A DNA stretch of 64,000 nucleotides, taken from NCBI GenBank assembly GCA_021014325.1, contig JAJGQC010000676.1, forward strand, positions 88,519 to 152,518, in the 5' to 3' direction. Both the position numbers and the translations under genes were made by a program. The notes under the pieces are model-generated. The model was given only the letters and a program-made list of their open reading frames with translations. It did no database searches and was not told where the DNA came from. The DNA comes from Plazaster borealis (Eukaryota; Echinodermata; Asteroidea; Forcipulatida; Labidiasteridae). Every line of letters begins with the position of its first letter. Positions within the stretch are counted from its first letter, which is position 1. Shown here in pieces: positions 35,691-47,707 of the stretch.

Positions 35691-36244
35691 CTTGCAGTAA
35701 ATTAAACGCCCAAGTAGAGCTAAAATAATATCCACTTTTATTCTTAAAGGCACACCGGTTTACTGTTTACGTAATTTAGTGACGTAGAATTATGGACAAT
35801 TATTTTTAGATGTTTTTGATTTTTGTTTTTTACATAAATGTCACGTAATTAACGAGAAATGATCGGAAAACAAAAGCGGTCAAAGGTCAGCGTATACGCT
35901 TTACCAGCCGTTGGAAGTGTCAATTTGCTGCGCTCTGTTGTTGCAAGTAGACTAGTGCTCTGTTTATGTAAATGTTATTACTATGGCGAGGCATGAGGAT
36001 CCAGTCTACATATCCATTCAACTCAAAGGCGAGTATAAACAACCGCCATAATACACGCGTCAGTCCAATGCTTATGGTCCAATCTACGTTCCTTCGACAT
36101 CCAAAGATCGACCCCAAAAACACAAAGAAATAAACCTAAAATATGGTAGAACAACAAGAAAAATCCAAAAATCATAATAAATCCCAAGACGACTGATAAA
36201 CGTGGTGCACAAAGTACATGTACCACTAGTATAGTAAGTGTGTT

Positions 36245-37265
36245 CAAGTGATATATCGCTTACGTATGATAGAAAATGGCGCGTATTCTAGCGGCTAATT
36301 AGGTATTAACTAGTGAGCCGATTAAACCACCTCCAAAATTAGGTGTGCCCAGTGTTGTGGTCTGTTAGATTATGGAATAAAATTTCATTTTGTCTGCAAC
36401 ATGAAGGATACATTTACTTTACGGCGATTGCAGTCATAAAAGTAAGTATTTGTGTACAGTGCTATAAATAACGCATGGTAGAAAATGACGCGTATTCTAG
36501 GCGGCTAACTAGGTATTAGTTAGTGAGCCGAATTAACCACCTTCAAAATTAGGTGTGCCCAGTGTTGTGGTCTGTTAGATTATGGAATAAAATTTCATTT
36601 TGTCTGCAACATGAAGGGTACATTTACTTTACGGCGAGTGCAGTCATAATAGTAAGTATGTGTACAAGTGATATATAGCTTACGTATGATAGAAAATGGC
36701 GTGTATTCTAGCGGCTAATTAGGTATTAATTAGTGAGCCGATAAAACCACCACCAAAATTAAGTGTGCCCAGTGGAGTGGTCTGTCAGATCATTAAATAA
36801 AATTTCATCTTTTCTGCAACATGAAAGGTACATTTACTTTACGGTGAGTGCAGTCATAACAGTAAGTATTTTGTGTACCATTCGCATGATAGAAAATGGC
36901 GTGTATTCTAGCGGCTAATTAGGTATTAATTAGTAAGCCGATTAATCCACCTCCAAAATTAAGTGTGCCCAGTGGAGTGGTCTGTCAGATCATGGAATAA
37001 AATGTAATATTTTTATTCATTATGAAGGGTACATTTACTTCACGGCGAGTGCAATCATAATAGTAAGTATAGGCCTATGTGTACAAGTGATATATCGCTT
37101 ACGTATGATAGAAAATGGCGCGTTTTCTAGCGGCTAATTATGTAATAATTAGTAATACGAATTGGCCACCTCCAAAATTAAGTGTCCCCAGTGGTATGAT
37201 TAACCAGATTATGGAATAAAATTTCATATTTTGTGCAACATGAAGGGTACATTTTCATTTCATTT
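36245..37265. repeat. Tandem array, 200-218 bp unit, 5 copies
   Basis: GATAGAAAATGGCG (or one-base variants) recurs at about 36268, 36477, 36690, 36888 and 37107, followed each time by GCGGCTAATTAGGTATTA-like sequence, CCACCTCCAAAATTA and GGAATAAAATTTCAT. The copies are about 85-95% alike by eye. The last unit is the most diverged. Confidence 0.8.
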
Positions 37266-37269
37266 GGAG

Positions 37270-38340
37270 TAAGTGCAAGTTTTTCAACAGCTGTGTATTA
37301 TGTTCTGAATGATTAGGTCTTAATTGTGGTGGATAATTAGTCACTAATTAGGCAACCAAATAATCTGATTCTATAGGAAAGTATGGTCGGTGATATTTCT
37401 TTTAAGAATTATGAACAAATTGTAGTGAAAAAGAAAGATTTTAAAATAATTCGTTCAAATTAGACAGAAGGGGCAAGACAGAAATTTCACCTCCCTGTAC
37501 TGCATGTGTTCTAATTTCCTTATTTTCCTGACTTCGCGGCTGCCAACTATTAGACCTTTCTTTTGATACGTCACAGCCCAAGTTTTTGCCAACCGAGGTT
37601 GGAAAACTATGGAAAGCCATAAATGCAAAGCATAAGCAGATAACCAGAGTTTGTAATAATGTTACACAAATATTCAAAAATAGTGTTGAATTTGTTGGAA
37701 ATAAAGCAACCAATCATGGTATGTATTTTTGGTTGATTGAAAGTTTACAGAAATGTTGAATTTGGACACAACATTTGTTAACACGATTGAATGTTTTGCT
37801 AACATTCGGCCGTCCATGCCAACCAGCGCGGTTTATCAACAAAGAAAGGTCTATACGCGGCTGGCGACTTTCGGGCCCCCTTCAGTGCTAGCACAGCGGT
37901 CCGGGGGGGGGGGGGACAGTATCACCTAGGGAAATGTGTCCCCCGCCCAGGGTTTTCTGTCCGCCAGGGGAATTTGTCCCCCCTCTCCACATTTGTTCCC
38001 TTGTTTGCCTCTGTGCGACACTTGTATACCAAAAATTTGGACTATAAAACCAGGCATGAGAATCGGCGATGATGACAAAACCCTAAATCCATTTCGTACG
38101 AAAAAAAAATCGGAAAAATCTAACGCTAAAAATGCATAATTCGGATTTTGGGCAATGTCCGAAATTAATTTGGGCAAAGTGACCCAGGCTTCAGCGCCAC
38201 ACTCAGTGAACTGTTGTCAGTAGAATTTTCAAAGTCTCCACACATGTTCCTTATGCTTAAAATTATTGACTAAAATAAGTAATTTATAAACCAGCAAAGC
38301 CAGGGGAATAGAGCAAGTTTATTAAAGACGTAGTTCCCAA
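37270..38340. other. Non-coding stretch
   Basis: No exon supported. A G-run at about 37903-37915 and CCCC-rich segments follow. The 90-codon minus frame at 37441-37713 has a hydrophobic start but no ATG at its beginning (see rejected items). Confidence 0.4.
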
Positions 38341-38343
38341 CGC

Positions 38344-38712
38344 TTAAAGGCATCGTACACGTTTGGTAATTGTCAAAGACCATGCAGTGTTCTTGTATCC
38401 CAACATAGGCCTATGCATAACAAGCCCGTGAAAATTTGGGCTCAATTGGTCATCGAAGTTGCAAGAAAATGATGAAAGAAAATACACCCTTGTTGTACAA
38501 ATTTGTGTGCTTTCAGTTAGGAATAAAAACTTCTTGCAAGAAGTTTTTATTATTTTAGTGAGAAATTACCTCTTTCTCAAAAACTACGTTACTTCAGAGG
38601 GAGTCGTTTCTCATAATGTTTTACACTATCAACAGCTCTCTTTTGCTCGTTACCAAGTAAGTTTTTATGCTAAAATTTGTTTTGAGTCATTACCAAACGT
38701 GTACGATGCCTA
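38344..38712. mobile_element. MITE of about 370 bp, second copy
   Basis: Starts TTAAAGGCATCGTACACG and ends CGTGTACGATGCCTAA. The interior is nearly the same as 28514-28881, including the GCAAGAAGTTTTTATTATTT segment. Confidence 0.8.
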
Positions 38713-38714
38713 AG

Positions 38715-38940
38715 CACAACATGTAGCTATAATAAGCACAACAAAATTATTATGCTTACCGGGATAAGGTTACCAGCCAAACTACCATGTCTTATGTACA
38801 ATTTGTGACTGGTATCCTGCTCATTTCTGCTTAGCAGACAATTTTTAAGCAATACTGTCTGCTTAAGCAGCTCTGGGGCCCAATTTCATAAAGCTGTTAA
38901 GCAGAAAATTCTGCTTAGCAAATTTCTTTGCTAAGCAATG
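38715..38940. repeat. GGGCCCA-family MITE fragments
   Basis: AGCCAAACTACCATGTC, TGGTATCCTGCTCATTTCTG and GGGCCCAATTTCATAAAGC show one nearly complete copy and the start of another. Confidence 0.6.
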
Positions 38941-39461
38941 CCTTGGTGCAGCAAGGCCTTGGTGCCTTGGTGCAGCAAGACCTTGGTGCAGCAAGTGCCT
39001 CATGAGAACTCAAGTCGGTTTGGGAAATAAAAGCACATTTTACGGGGGTGTTTTTTCTGGGGTAATTAGCAAAAATTCCAAACGGCTGATCTGCCAAGAG
39101 TTGGAAAGAAATCTGAAGTTTAGTTGTCTGAAAATATATCTGATTGGTTTATAAGAGGCTGAGAGACTTTGTTTAGTATTTTTGAATAAGAGGCAATTAG
39201 CATTGGTTGCTACTTGAGTTTGTTTGAGTGTAGTGATGAATGGTGGAGATAACTCTATGAGTTAAATCCAGCTCTGCCGCCCTCTTCCGGTTTGACAGGG
39301 GACCAGTCTACTATCAGATATGGAACCTTGCCTCCTCACTTGTCATGACTTGCTAGCTACCACATACGTATCAACACACGCAAGTCGACTTCTACTTTTC
39401 TACTTTTACTTCGTTACTCGGCAGGTTCCATAAGTTAGGATATAAACGCCAAGGAGCAATT

Positions 39462-39585
39462 ATTACAGCTAAGTGTCTTGCTCAGGGACACAAGTGCCGG
39501 GACCGAGATTCGAACCCACATTGTAATGTCTCAGCCACAACTTGAATTCGGTGCACTAGTCCGCTCGGCCACGACACGCTACGTC
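39462..39585 (-). repeat. tRNA-derived SINE, minus orientation
   Basis: Read on the minus strand it has TGGCCGAGCGGACTAGTGC (tRNA-Leu-like A-box), GTGGGTTCGAATCTCGG (B-box) and CACTTGTGTCCCTGAGCAAG. The same core is at 10.2, 61.2 and 62.6 kb. Confidence 0.65.
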
Positions 39586-40929
39586 ACTGTGTTGTGAGTT
39601 TGACGACGGACATGTTTAGGAGAGTGACATAGTGGGCATTCCACAGGTTGTGACTATGATCCCTTTTCTTTAATCTTTTCTGTTTTAAACATTGTGGGCA
39701 TGAGCCCACAACACGAGAAAAGCCCACAAGTACAGATCCTACTTACAAGTAGCCCCTCAATGTAGCTCTTGTAAGCACGTGCGGACAACACGGACACAGC
39801 AGTAGTGCAACAGAGACATGGAGGAAGGAAATAGTAAATACACTGACACGGTGAGAACAACAGTGACACTCCAAATGTAAGGTACTGTATTTTTATTTGT
39901 ACGTAATTTCTGTTCGTAAACTTTCCGCAGCATGCCCCCAAGTTATCTCACTTAATTTAGGTCAAATTATATCCTTACCTGTCCAGCAGAAGGGTTGACA
40001 GAATGTATACAGAAAGGCACAGGCACTTTGAACGGCTACAAAGTGTCAAAATCATGAAAATAAGTCATTTTCGGGTCTACCGTGGTCTTGCCAGCGCTGC
40101 TCGCTACACTGCTTTAGTCACTTTGCGCACGAGTGCGCGTCTTTGCGCAAGATTTCCATCGGCGCTGTGAAATGTGCTCTTAAATTTTCATTTTTAAAGG
40201 TCAAAATTTAGCGTTTCAGCTACCAATTTCTACCGAGGAATATTAAAAAGGAAAGGAAGTCCAACATCCATCAAAAATCAAATAAATACCGTAGAAATTG
40301 GTGGCATGCTGCATAATCTTTTCTGTTCGTTGCCTCTCTTTGTGTATAGCTTTTGGGTTTTCTGGGCACATTGTTTCTGTCAGAATTTAACCCTCGGCCT
40401 CGGCTCGAGCCGCAGTGCACCCCAACCAAACTCCATGCTGCGCATACTCACTGTGTACATTAGCCTAGGGTTGGACTCCTCCGTTGCATACAACGTGACG
40501 GAGTCCAGGGTAAAGGTCCCGTAGTCCGTACATTGCGAAAACAAATTATAACAACATATTTTCATATTTTTACCTGATGATGGACGAAGCTGAAACTTTG
40601 TTCACACATTCCTTGTTGTGTCATGAACTCCATGCCTGCTGGGGTCAGAATTGTTAATTTTATCCTTAGATGACATTATTTTTGAAAATCAAACTAAATT
40701 AAAAGGGACATTTACGCCTCTATTGAACTTTCTGTACTGACTCCGTAAGTGAAAATTTGCACGCACGCTTTTTGGGAAAAATGAAAACACCTTCCCCTAC
40801 CCTGTTTTTCATTTAAAAACAAATTTAAGGAATTAAGGTAATTATTTCCACCAAAGTTTGGGCTGTTTAATAAAACTCTGAAGTTGGCTCGCATTTCGTG
40901 ATAATAACACTAGTTTTGGGGGGTAAACA

Positions 40930-41100
40930 ATTCAAGTTTTGGTAAACAAAAATGACACAAGTTTTAAACCTCAATTTCAAATCTAGCACAGCTAACACAA
41001 AAATGACACAAGTTTTAAACCTCAATTTCAAATCTAGCACAGCTAACACAAAAATGACACAAGTTTTAAACCTCAATATTTTTTTCCAAATCTAGCACAG
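40930..41100. repeat. Tandem repeat, 54-62 bp unit, 3 copies
   Basis: AAAAATGACACAAGTTTTAA plus CCTCAATTTCAAATCTAGCA and CAGCTAACAC recurs three times from about 40948 to 41105. The last unit has a small T-rich insertion. Confidence 0.8.
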
Positions 41101-41138
41101 CTAACACAGTTTGCCTTCTAATTGCAAATTGAAGTTGA

Positions 41139-41505
41139 TTAAAGGAACATTACAGAATTGGTTTTTGCTCACAAAACAGTGTAAGCACTTTATATAATCC
41201 ACCAAAAACTGACAAATCTGTAGAAGTTTGAGATCGATCGGCCATCTGGGTCACGAGAAAATAGTGAAAAACCGATTACACATAATTATGTTATAATGTG
41301 TTATACAATGCATGAATAAAACACTCATGAGCGATAAACTCCAATCAGAAATTAGTTTTATTTATTTCTCATCAAATATGGCATTCCAGACAGAAATATT
41401 TCTAGGGATGTTTTCTACTATCATCATCATTAGACCGTGTAAGTTTTATGTAAATCTGTGATCTTAAAGAAAATTTTAATTACCAGTTCTGTAACGTTCC
41501 TCTAA
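41139..41505. mobile_element. MITE of about 367 bp
   Basis: The ends TTAAAGGAACATTACAGAA and TTCTGTAACGTTCCTCTAA are inverted repeats about 23 bases long. Non-coding. Confidence 0.7.
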
Positions 41506-41666
41506 TCAATTTTGAAATAATCTTTGGGTAAAAAATTAAATTAAAATAAATACCTCAAAACCCAAAAACCAATTAAAAACAAGGAGAGTAATTGGGGCAA
41601 TTTTTTTATTCAATTTGGTCTATACTTTGGGGTTTTTAATTTTTGTTCAACCTCTTTTTTTCCCAA

Positions 41667-41952
41667 TCATGTCAATGCAGTGAGTTTGTCTCTTTTTTGA
41701 AAATGTGGGGCTACAACAACCAGGGGGCCATCCTCTTCATCGTCTCTGATCAGAGTCGAAATCTTCATAATTATCTTCCGCTAAAGACGGCAATGTGGAA
41801 TCAGATTCTGAATCGGATTCCACATTGTCGTCTTCACATCGGAAGTTAACGAAGTATTCCACAAAGCCAACCATGTCTCTCTCCTCCCTGACAAGATTTG
41901 CATCACGGAGATCATTCAAAGCCTCAGCCAGACACTGATTCTTTGAACCCAT
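41667..41952 (-). CDS. Candidate small acidic protein, with an apparent frame break
   Basis: An ATG at 41952 (context AAGTATGG) opens a 71-codon frame ending at 41737. It begins MGSKNQCLAEALNDLRDANL and becomes highly acidic (DDNVESDSESDSTLPSLAED). Just before the stop, a one-base shift continues the acidic run as DEEDGPLVVVAPHFQKRD before a stop at 41667. I read this as one gene with a single-base deletion, or as two exons with an unseen short intron. There is no recognisable domain. Upstream on the same strand lies a duplicated block (42065-42300) with TATAAA-like and GTCATGTGAC-like sites that could be a promoter. It could instead be the start of a decayed transposon gene. Confidence 0.35.
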
Positions 41953-42064
41953 ACTTAAGCAAATAATTCACACAAAAATATATAAAATCTGTTGGCTAAA
42001 ATAGTAAATAATTATCAAAATCTTTTTGCTCAGAGGAAACAAGTCAGTTGAGTTGAACACAGTT

Positions 42065-42300
42065 GACAGGTTTTGCGCTGTGTTTTTGCGTGGCACGCAC
42101 ATTCTCCTTATAAACAGTCACATGACTGCCACCTGACAGTGAATAAACAATGAATTCCATTCACAGCGCATGCGCAAGCTGTGTTTTTGCATGACACGCA
42201 CATTAATAACATTATAAACAGTCACATGACAGTCACCTGACAGTGAATAAACAACGAATCCCATTCAAAGCGCATGCGCAAGCTCGATAATGCGCGCATT
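42065..42300 (-). promoter_or_regulatory. Duplicated 115 bp block upstream of the acidic ORF, possible promoter
   Basis: Two copies of a unit with GCATGCGCAAGCT-like, CTGTGTTTTTGC, TATAAACAGTCACATGAC and CACCTGACAGTGAATAAACA follow each other. On the minus strand they give GTCATGTGACTGTTTATA upstream of the ATG at 41952. E-box-like and TATA-like matches repeat in both copies. Function is inferred from position only. Confidence 0.35.
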
Positions 42301-42569
42301 GACCAATCGGTGCACTACAGTGCACTGCGTACACGTCACAGAAAAGATTCACGCCCCTAGTTACAAGCGCTGTTTGTCTTCATGTCAGAAAATTACCTTC
42401 CTTGCTTTTGCATTTGACCTTTAACCTTTTCTACAGTATGTCTACAAATAGAAAGCCAACGTCCTCAGCTTTTAGATGATACCAACTTTATAATAGGGGG
42501 TTTCCAATTAACCCTAGAACCATGCTAAATGTGCACAACAATATGCACCAAATGGTAAAAGTTGTTGTA

Positions 42570-42890
42570 ATCTGTTGCATTTGGCAGTCAGCTCAGATGT
42601 CATTCTTTGACTGAATTTGTTGCATTTAGCAGTCAATTGACTTCATATTGGTGTTGCATTTTGTTGTAGTCACCACTACACATGTGCATACTGTTGCATT
42701 TAGCAGGGCAAACCCTAGTCTTGGTTCCAAGACCTTCGCGTGTATCTATTCCAACAACAGAATGAATCACTATCCATCGCTATGCTGGTAGTTCGCACTG
42801 GAATGGATCAATTCAAACAACAGAGGGCGTCACTATCCGTGGTTCGATTTCCAGCTTCCACGAAGGTCTTGGATATCTTGTATGAGGGTG
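42570..42890. repeat. Inverted partner of the block at 44835-45120
   Basis: TGTTGCATTTAGCAG repeats, CTAGTCTTGGTTCCAAGACC and AAGGTCTTGGATATCTTGTA return in opposite orientation at 44835-45120. The 42715-42885 part is itself palindromic. Confidence 0.65.
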
Positions 42891-43039
42891 CTTACATGTA
42901 TGTGTTTCATTATTTTTCCCCTGACTTTCTGGGGAAGCCAATCAACGATCGAGTTTGCACCTTTATCATGAATTATTCATAACTGGCCTTAATAATGTTT
43001 TTACAGCTAGCTATGGAACGTTGTTGCATACATGTACAA

Positions 43040-43100
43040 CGATGTGTGTGTGTGGATTTCACCGTATGTAGCGTTGGAACACACACACACACACACACTT
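43040..43100. repeat. Paired GT and CA microsatellites
   Basis: A GTGTGTGTGTG run at about 43042-43052 is followed, 28 bases on, by (AC)n at 43078-43098, so the two can pair as a stem. Confidence 0.7.
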
Positions 43101-43109
43101 GTCGTTTAT

Positions 43110-44830
43110 ATTAAAAATCAAGTTCAACTTCCCAATTAAGAAACATGGCTTCGTCGTCGGCACGCCACGATGGTGTATCATTTGCGGCAAGAGTGATTGG
43201 TTACTTCATGGAGCTACAAACTAGATGGTTACTTGCAAAAGAAATAAAAAACAACCCTATGGGTGCCATAAACAAACACATAATTTTAGAATCCTAACCC
43301 TTAACATTTCTGAGATATGACCCCCTAAAAAATTATTGTGTCATTTAAATTTCCACACAAATTGCAAGCTGAACTCGTAAAAATAACAGCTAAAAAAGTT
43401 TCTGGCTGTGTACAAACCATGCCTGCATGAAATCTAGGCTCTCTGCTTTTTTTGTAAGATAAAGAGGGAATGAGATATGGGTGATTAACATGTTAACCCA
43501 CTATTTTTGTAGTGCTAGGGGTAGTCTGGCCTGGGTGCCCGTTAAGCCCAAGGAGCAGTGGAGCTCAAAGTACGTAGACGCTCGGGAGCTTGGTGATGGG
43601 TCGCGGCGGAGCTCCTGCCGGCACCCAATGGCCGGTCATAGGCCCCGGGAACATGGTCTATGGCTGCGCATTATCAGACAATATTAGACTCTAGTGCTTG
43701 TGGTCAGACGTTGTTTATTTTTGTGTGTGTACAGTGTTAATTGATACTAAATGTAGTTAGAAGCCCAAACGTATTTGACCATGGTTTGTGACTGTAAGGC
43801 TGCTGACTTCAATTTTGTTTGTTCTTCTTGTATAAACAACATTATCATTGGGAGTGATTTTTGAGTTTTGAATGATAAAATCATACATCACTACCACAGT
43901 GCGTAATGGTCTAAATTGCAAGCATACACACTAAAAAATTAATAGGCATTGTTTTATATGAAGAAGTTGAGAAACCAACTTTTTTGTTCTCACACATGTA
44001 GACTTGATACAAAGTATTATTAGAAAAGTAGTATATCTGTAAATTATTTCCCACGTTGTCAAATTTCCACTTGAAAAGGGCATGTTTTATTATTTGTACA
44101 TGTGGACCCATATTCAGACCCCTGCCAAATACCCAAAAATGTGTAATTGGTGTATCCTTATCAGGTCACACATAATTATGAACAAAGTTAGAAACCAAAT
44201 GAAATAAGAAAGCAATCCTACATTTCACCAGGCTAAATTTGAGTTTTTAAAGACCTAATATGCATTTGCATAATGTCCAGTGCTACTTGACAGTAGAAAC
44301 TAGTTGTTGGTGAATGTTACAACAGAAAATCAAAATCTGAGATGCCTGCCAACCCATCAGCTGGTGAGTTGGCATGGAATATGACCTTGTTTCAATAAAT
44401 TACAAGACATTAGACTCATGCATAGTGTAATGATTAAGAAGTGAGATGGTGCCAGGTTGGAAACCTGCTTTGTTTCAACATTTGTGTACCACATGTTCCA
44501 AGTACTAATACAAACTAATGGTGTGCACACATACTAAAGTGAACATGCATACATTTGTATTGTGGTCTGAACCAATGCATCATGCAATAGCAACAATAGC
44601 AAGCAAATGATTTAGCTTGAATAATTTCAGAATCACTTGCTAATAATGCGTTGATTAATGCGATGAAGAAGCCATGATCACTCACAACAAGATTGCACGG
44701 TCGCGATGACAACAACATGCAGCATACACGAGTTCATGACCTTTCACATCTTGCAGGTCATACGAGCTTGTCATTCAGTCACTAATATGAATAGTACGTG
44801 ATTTGATGCCTCATTACCATACTTGGCCAC
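43110..44830. other. Non-coding stretch with a GC-rich island
   Basis: A distinctly GC-rich 160 bases at about 43510-43670 (CTCGGGAGCTTGGTGATGGG, GGCACCCAATGGCCGG) stands out from the AT-rich surroundings. It shows no domain, tRNA or rRNA likeness I can name. The rest is AT-rich without exons. Confidence 0.4.
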
Positions 44831-44834
44831 ACCC

Positions 44835-45120
44835 TCTAATACAAGATATCCAAGACGTTACTACAGTTGTCAGCCGCGCCGATGAATTCAAGAACAAAAA
44901 GCGCGCCCTCTGTTGGGTTATCGCGAGTATCATTGTATAAGATAGTTACGTGTATAGGATAGTGACGTCTTGGACCAAGACTAGGCAAACCCCCTTGCTC
45001 AGTCCTAACACAAACAACATGCCTGCACAATGCAACAAAATCCCTTGTTGCATTTTGTTGCATTTGGCATGGTTCTCATTTCAACTGTGTTGCATTCTGT
45101 TGTATTTGGCTGGGTATGTG
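44835..45120. repeat. Inverted partner of the block at 42570-42890
   Basis: TACAAGATATCCAAGACG, TCTTGGACCAAGACTAGGC and TTGTTGCATTTGGCA match 42570-42890 in reverse orientation, about 2 kb apart. A telomere-like GGGTTAGGGTTAAT pair follows at 45123-45150. Confidence 0.65.
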
Positions 45121-45534
45121 GAGGGTTAGGGTTAATGGGGGTTAGGGTTAATGTCCTGCCAGATGTGTAAAAAGACGCAACTTTCAACGGAATCCACGGA
45201 CACTGAAAGAAAAAAAACATGAACAAAATGTACACAAAACACAATTTTTTTCATCTTTTTGATCAAAATAAACATCCAATCTTACAAGTTATGAAAGTGT
45301 GGATATGAGCGATGTCAAAAATAGAATAAAAAAAATACAACACCAAGGAAGAATTTTTCACCCTTTCAACATTGATGAGCCCATAACGTGAAAAGGCATA
45401 GCACGACTTACGGGCCTTTTTTGCAGAGCGGGTCACATGTTTGTCATTTTTGGACCCATCAAAAGTGTAGTTATGGACATGAAGATTATTAACGGAATTT
45501 TAGCTTCTCAAATCAGGTAAAAATATGAACAACT

Positions 45535-46175
45535 AGACTTTAAGTGTTTGTGAACAAACACAAAGCTGTTCCGTGTTTTTTTTTACATGCTCAACAGGTT
45601 TAAAACTGAAAATAATTTGAAAATTGGCTGTGTAGTTCTTGAGATATGGTCTAACTTCTAGTTGACCCGGAAGTAAAGGTCAACATTGGGTTACGGTAAC
45701 CCAAGTTAAATCTTCAATGCTCAAAGGGTCTATAACTGAAAAGAAAATTGAAAATTGGGTGTGCACTTCTTGAGATATGGTCCCACTTCCGGTTGACTCA
45801 GAAGTAAAGGTCAACATGGGGTCATGGTAACCAAAGTTAAATCTTTAATGCTCAAAGGATCTATAACTGAAAAGAAATTGAACATCAGTTGTGTAGTTCT
45901 TGAGATATGGTCCCACTTCCGGTTGACCCGGAAGTTAAGGTCAATATGGGGTCACGGTAACCCAAGTTCAATCTTCAGTGCTCTAAGGGTCTTTAACTGA
46001 AAATAAACTGAAAATCGGGTGTGTACTTCTTGAGATATGGTCCCACTTCCGGTTGACCCGGAACTAAAGGTCAACATGGTGTCACGATAACCCAAGGCTA
46101 ATCTCCAATGCCCAGGAGTTTATAACTGAAAACAGTTTGAAAATCGGCTTTGGTCTTCTTGAGATATGGTGCTGC
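45535..46175. repeat. Satellite block A, about 128 bp unit, 5 copies
   Basis: TTCTTGAGATATGGT recurs at about 45640, 45769, 45898, 46027 and 46156, with CCACTTCCGGTTGACCCGGA and AAGGTCAACATGGGGTCA. The block is preceded by GTGTTTGTGAACAAACACAA and AGCTGTTCCGTGTT, the same tag that precedes block B at 49.04 kb. Confidence 0.85.
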
Positions 46176-46539
46176 AAAGATTAACTAATTAGCCTAAAGC
46201 TTTGAATTACCGTAATTTGACACCTGATGACGTCACAGTAACAAAATGTGTTTTTCATACTAATAAATTTGATAAGGAACACGATGGTATATAACTTATT
46301 CCAATCCAATGCCTTTTAACGAAAACCCTATTAGAACGTCCTCTCTCGGTTAGGATTCCAATATCATGGCAGTCTTTGACGCTTGCGCAATCACGGCACA
46401 ATTTGCCAGCTAGCCATGGGGCCCGGATCCGATTTGTCACTTCATCGTTAATTATCTTGGAAATACATTGTACCTTGATTAGTTTTAATGGTCTGGAATA
46501 ACTCTTAGTGAAAGCATTCGTGTTTTAAAATAAAATTTC

Positions 46540-47345
46540 TTTCTTTTAGGTAACTCTCGTAGTCTTTGTTATTTCAATACAACTTTGCGTGCAGCAATAT
46601 TTGTAAGAAACATTGAACGCTAGGGGGCGTTCCACACGAGTCGATTGCGCATGCTCGCTTTTGCGATGGGTGATTGCGCAAAGTCAAAATGCTGCAATGA
46701 AGAATGAAGAGATTCAATGTTTTTGATCACATGCCAGTTGTGTAAACAGGTTTTTTTACTTGAAATGTTGTTTATGAAACTGCTGTTACATGGGTGGCCA
46801 ACTGTTTCAGATACGGTTACATGTTTAAAAAAATTACTGTGAATGCGCAGGCTTTTACACGTAAACGGTTGTGCGGTTAAGTGACAGATCTTACGGCTCA
46901 ACGTTCACATTTGTACGGTTCAACGTTCACATTTGTACGGTTCGGATAAATGTTGACAAATTCACTTGAAAAGTGCTGCGAAATACTGACCATAATAATT
47001 GCGATCACGATATGCACAGCAAACGATCCCATGCCACACACACCCTTATCGTTTCCAATTTACAGGCTTAAGTCTTTGTTATTTCATTACTTTGCATGCG
47101 GCATTAGTTGCAAGAAACATTGAACGCTAGAGGGCGTTGCACAACAAATCGATTGCACATAATCGTTTATTTTGCAGGCCGGGTGAATGCGCAAATTCAA
47201 AATGTTGCAGTGAAGACCCAATGTTTTTTATCGTTTGAGTGGTTGTGTTAATGGGTTTTTTTGTTAATGGAACGCGTGTTACCAACCATTTAAGATACGG
47301 TTAAACAATTAGAAAAACAACTGTAAATGCTCAGGCTTTGTAAGC
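46540..47345. repeat. Two diverged tandem units of about 510 bp
   Basis: GTCTTTGTTATTTCA (about 46563 and 47073), GAAACATTGAACGCTAG and GGGCGTT, GCGCAAA and CAAAATG, then GATACGGTTA recur in the same order about 510 bases apart. Confidence 0.7.
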
Positions 47346-47399
47346 CTACGGTCACACGTTTAACCATCCGATCAACCGGTTAAACATCTGCGTTATTAC

Positions 47400-47490
47400 A
47401 GTTCGGATAAAATAATGTTAAAAAATCAACCTCAAAAAGTGTCGCGAAATTTGTTAAAAAATCAACCTCAAAAAGTGTCGCGAAAATTGG
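47400..47490. repeat. Two-copy 41-43 bp tandem
   Basis: GTTAAAAAATCAACCTCAAA then AAGTGTCGCGAAA appears twice in succession. Confidence 0.8.
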
Positions 47491-47512
47491 ACTATAATAA
47501 ATGCGAACGGTT

Positions 47513-47707
47513 AAGCCCGGTTCATACTTCCTGCGAATGCGACCAATGCGAAGCGAATTTGACATGAATTTGACGTCACAAGTCTGTTTTCGCTGCGAAT
47601 ATTCGCAAAAGTTGAGCTTGGCTCAACTCTTGCGAATTATTTGTTGCGAATTTGTGACGTCAATATTCACTTCGCATTAGCATTCGCAGGAAGTATGAAC
47701 TGGGCTT
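47513..47707. mobile_element. MITE with TGACGTCA-containing arms, copy 1
   Basis: The ends AAGCCCGGTTCATACTTCCT and AGGAAGTATGAACTGGGCTT are inverted. Arms contain TTGACGTCA or TGACGTCAA and GCGAAT repeats. The centre GAGCTTGGCTCAAC pairs with itself. A related, more diverged copy lies at 51826-51995. Confidence 0.75.

Noticed and set aside
35457..35753. Three overlapping cysteine-rich frames
   Set aside because: They translate a palindromic minisatellite; cysteines come from repeated TGT/TGC triplets.
37441..37713. 90-codon minus-strand frame with a hydrophobic, signal-like start
   Set aside because: It has no ATG at its start, no domain, and codes through low-complexity AT-rich sequence; no exon partner is visible.
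45121..45150. Telomere-like TTAGGG pair
   Set aside because: Only two imperfect units are present, too few to claim an interstitial telomere.
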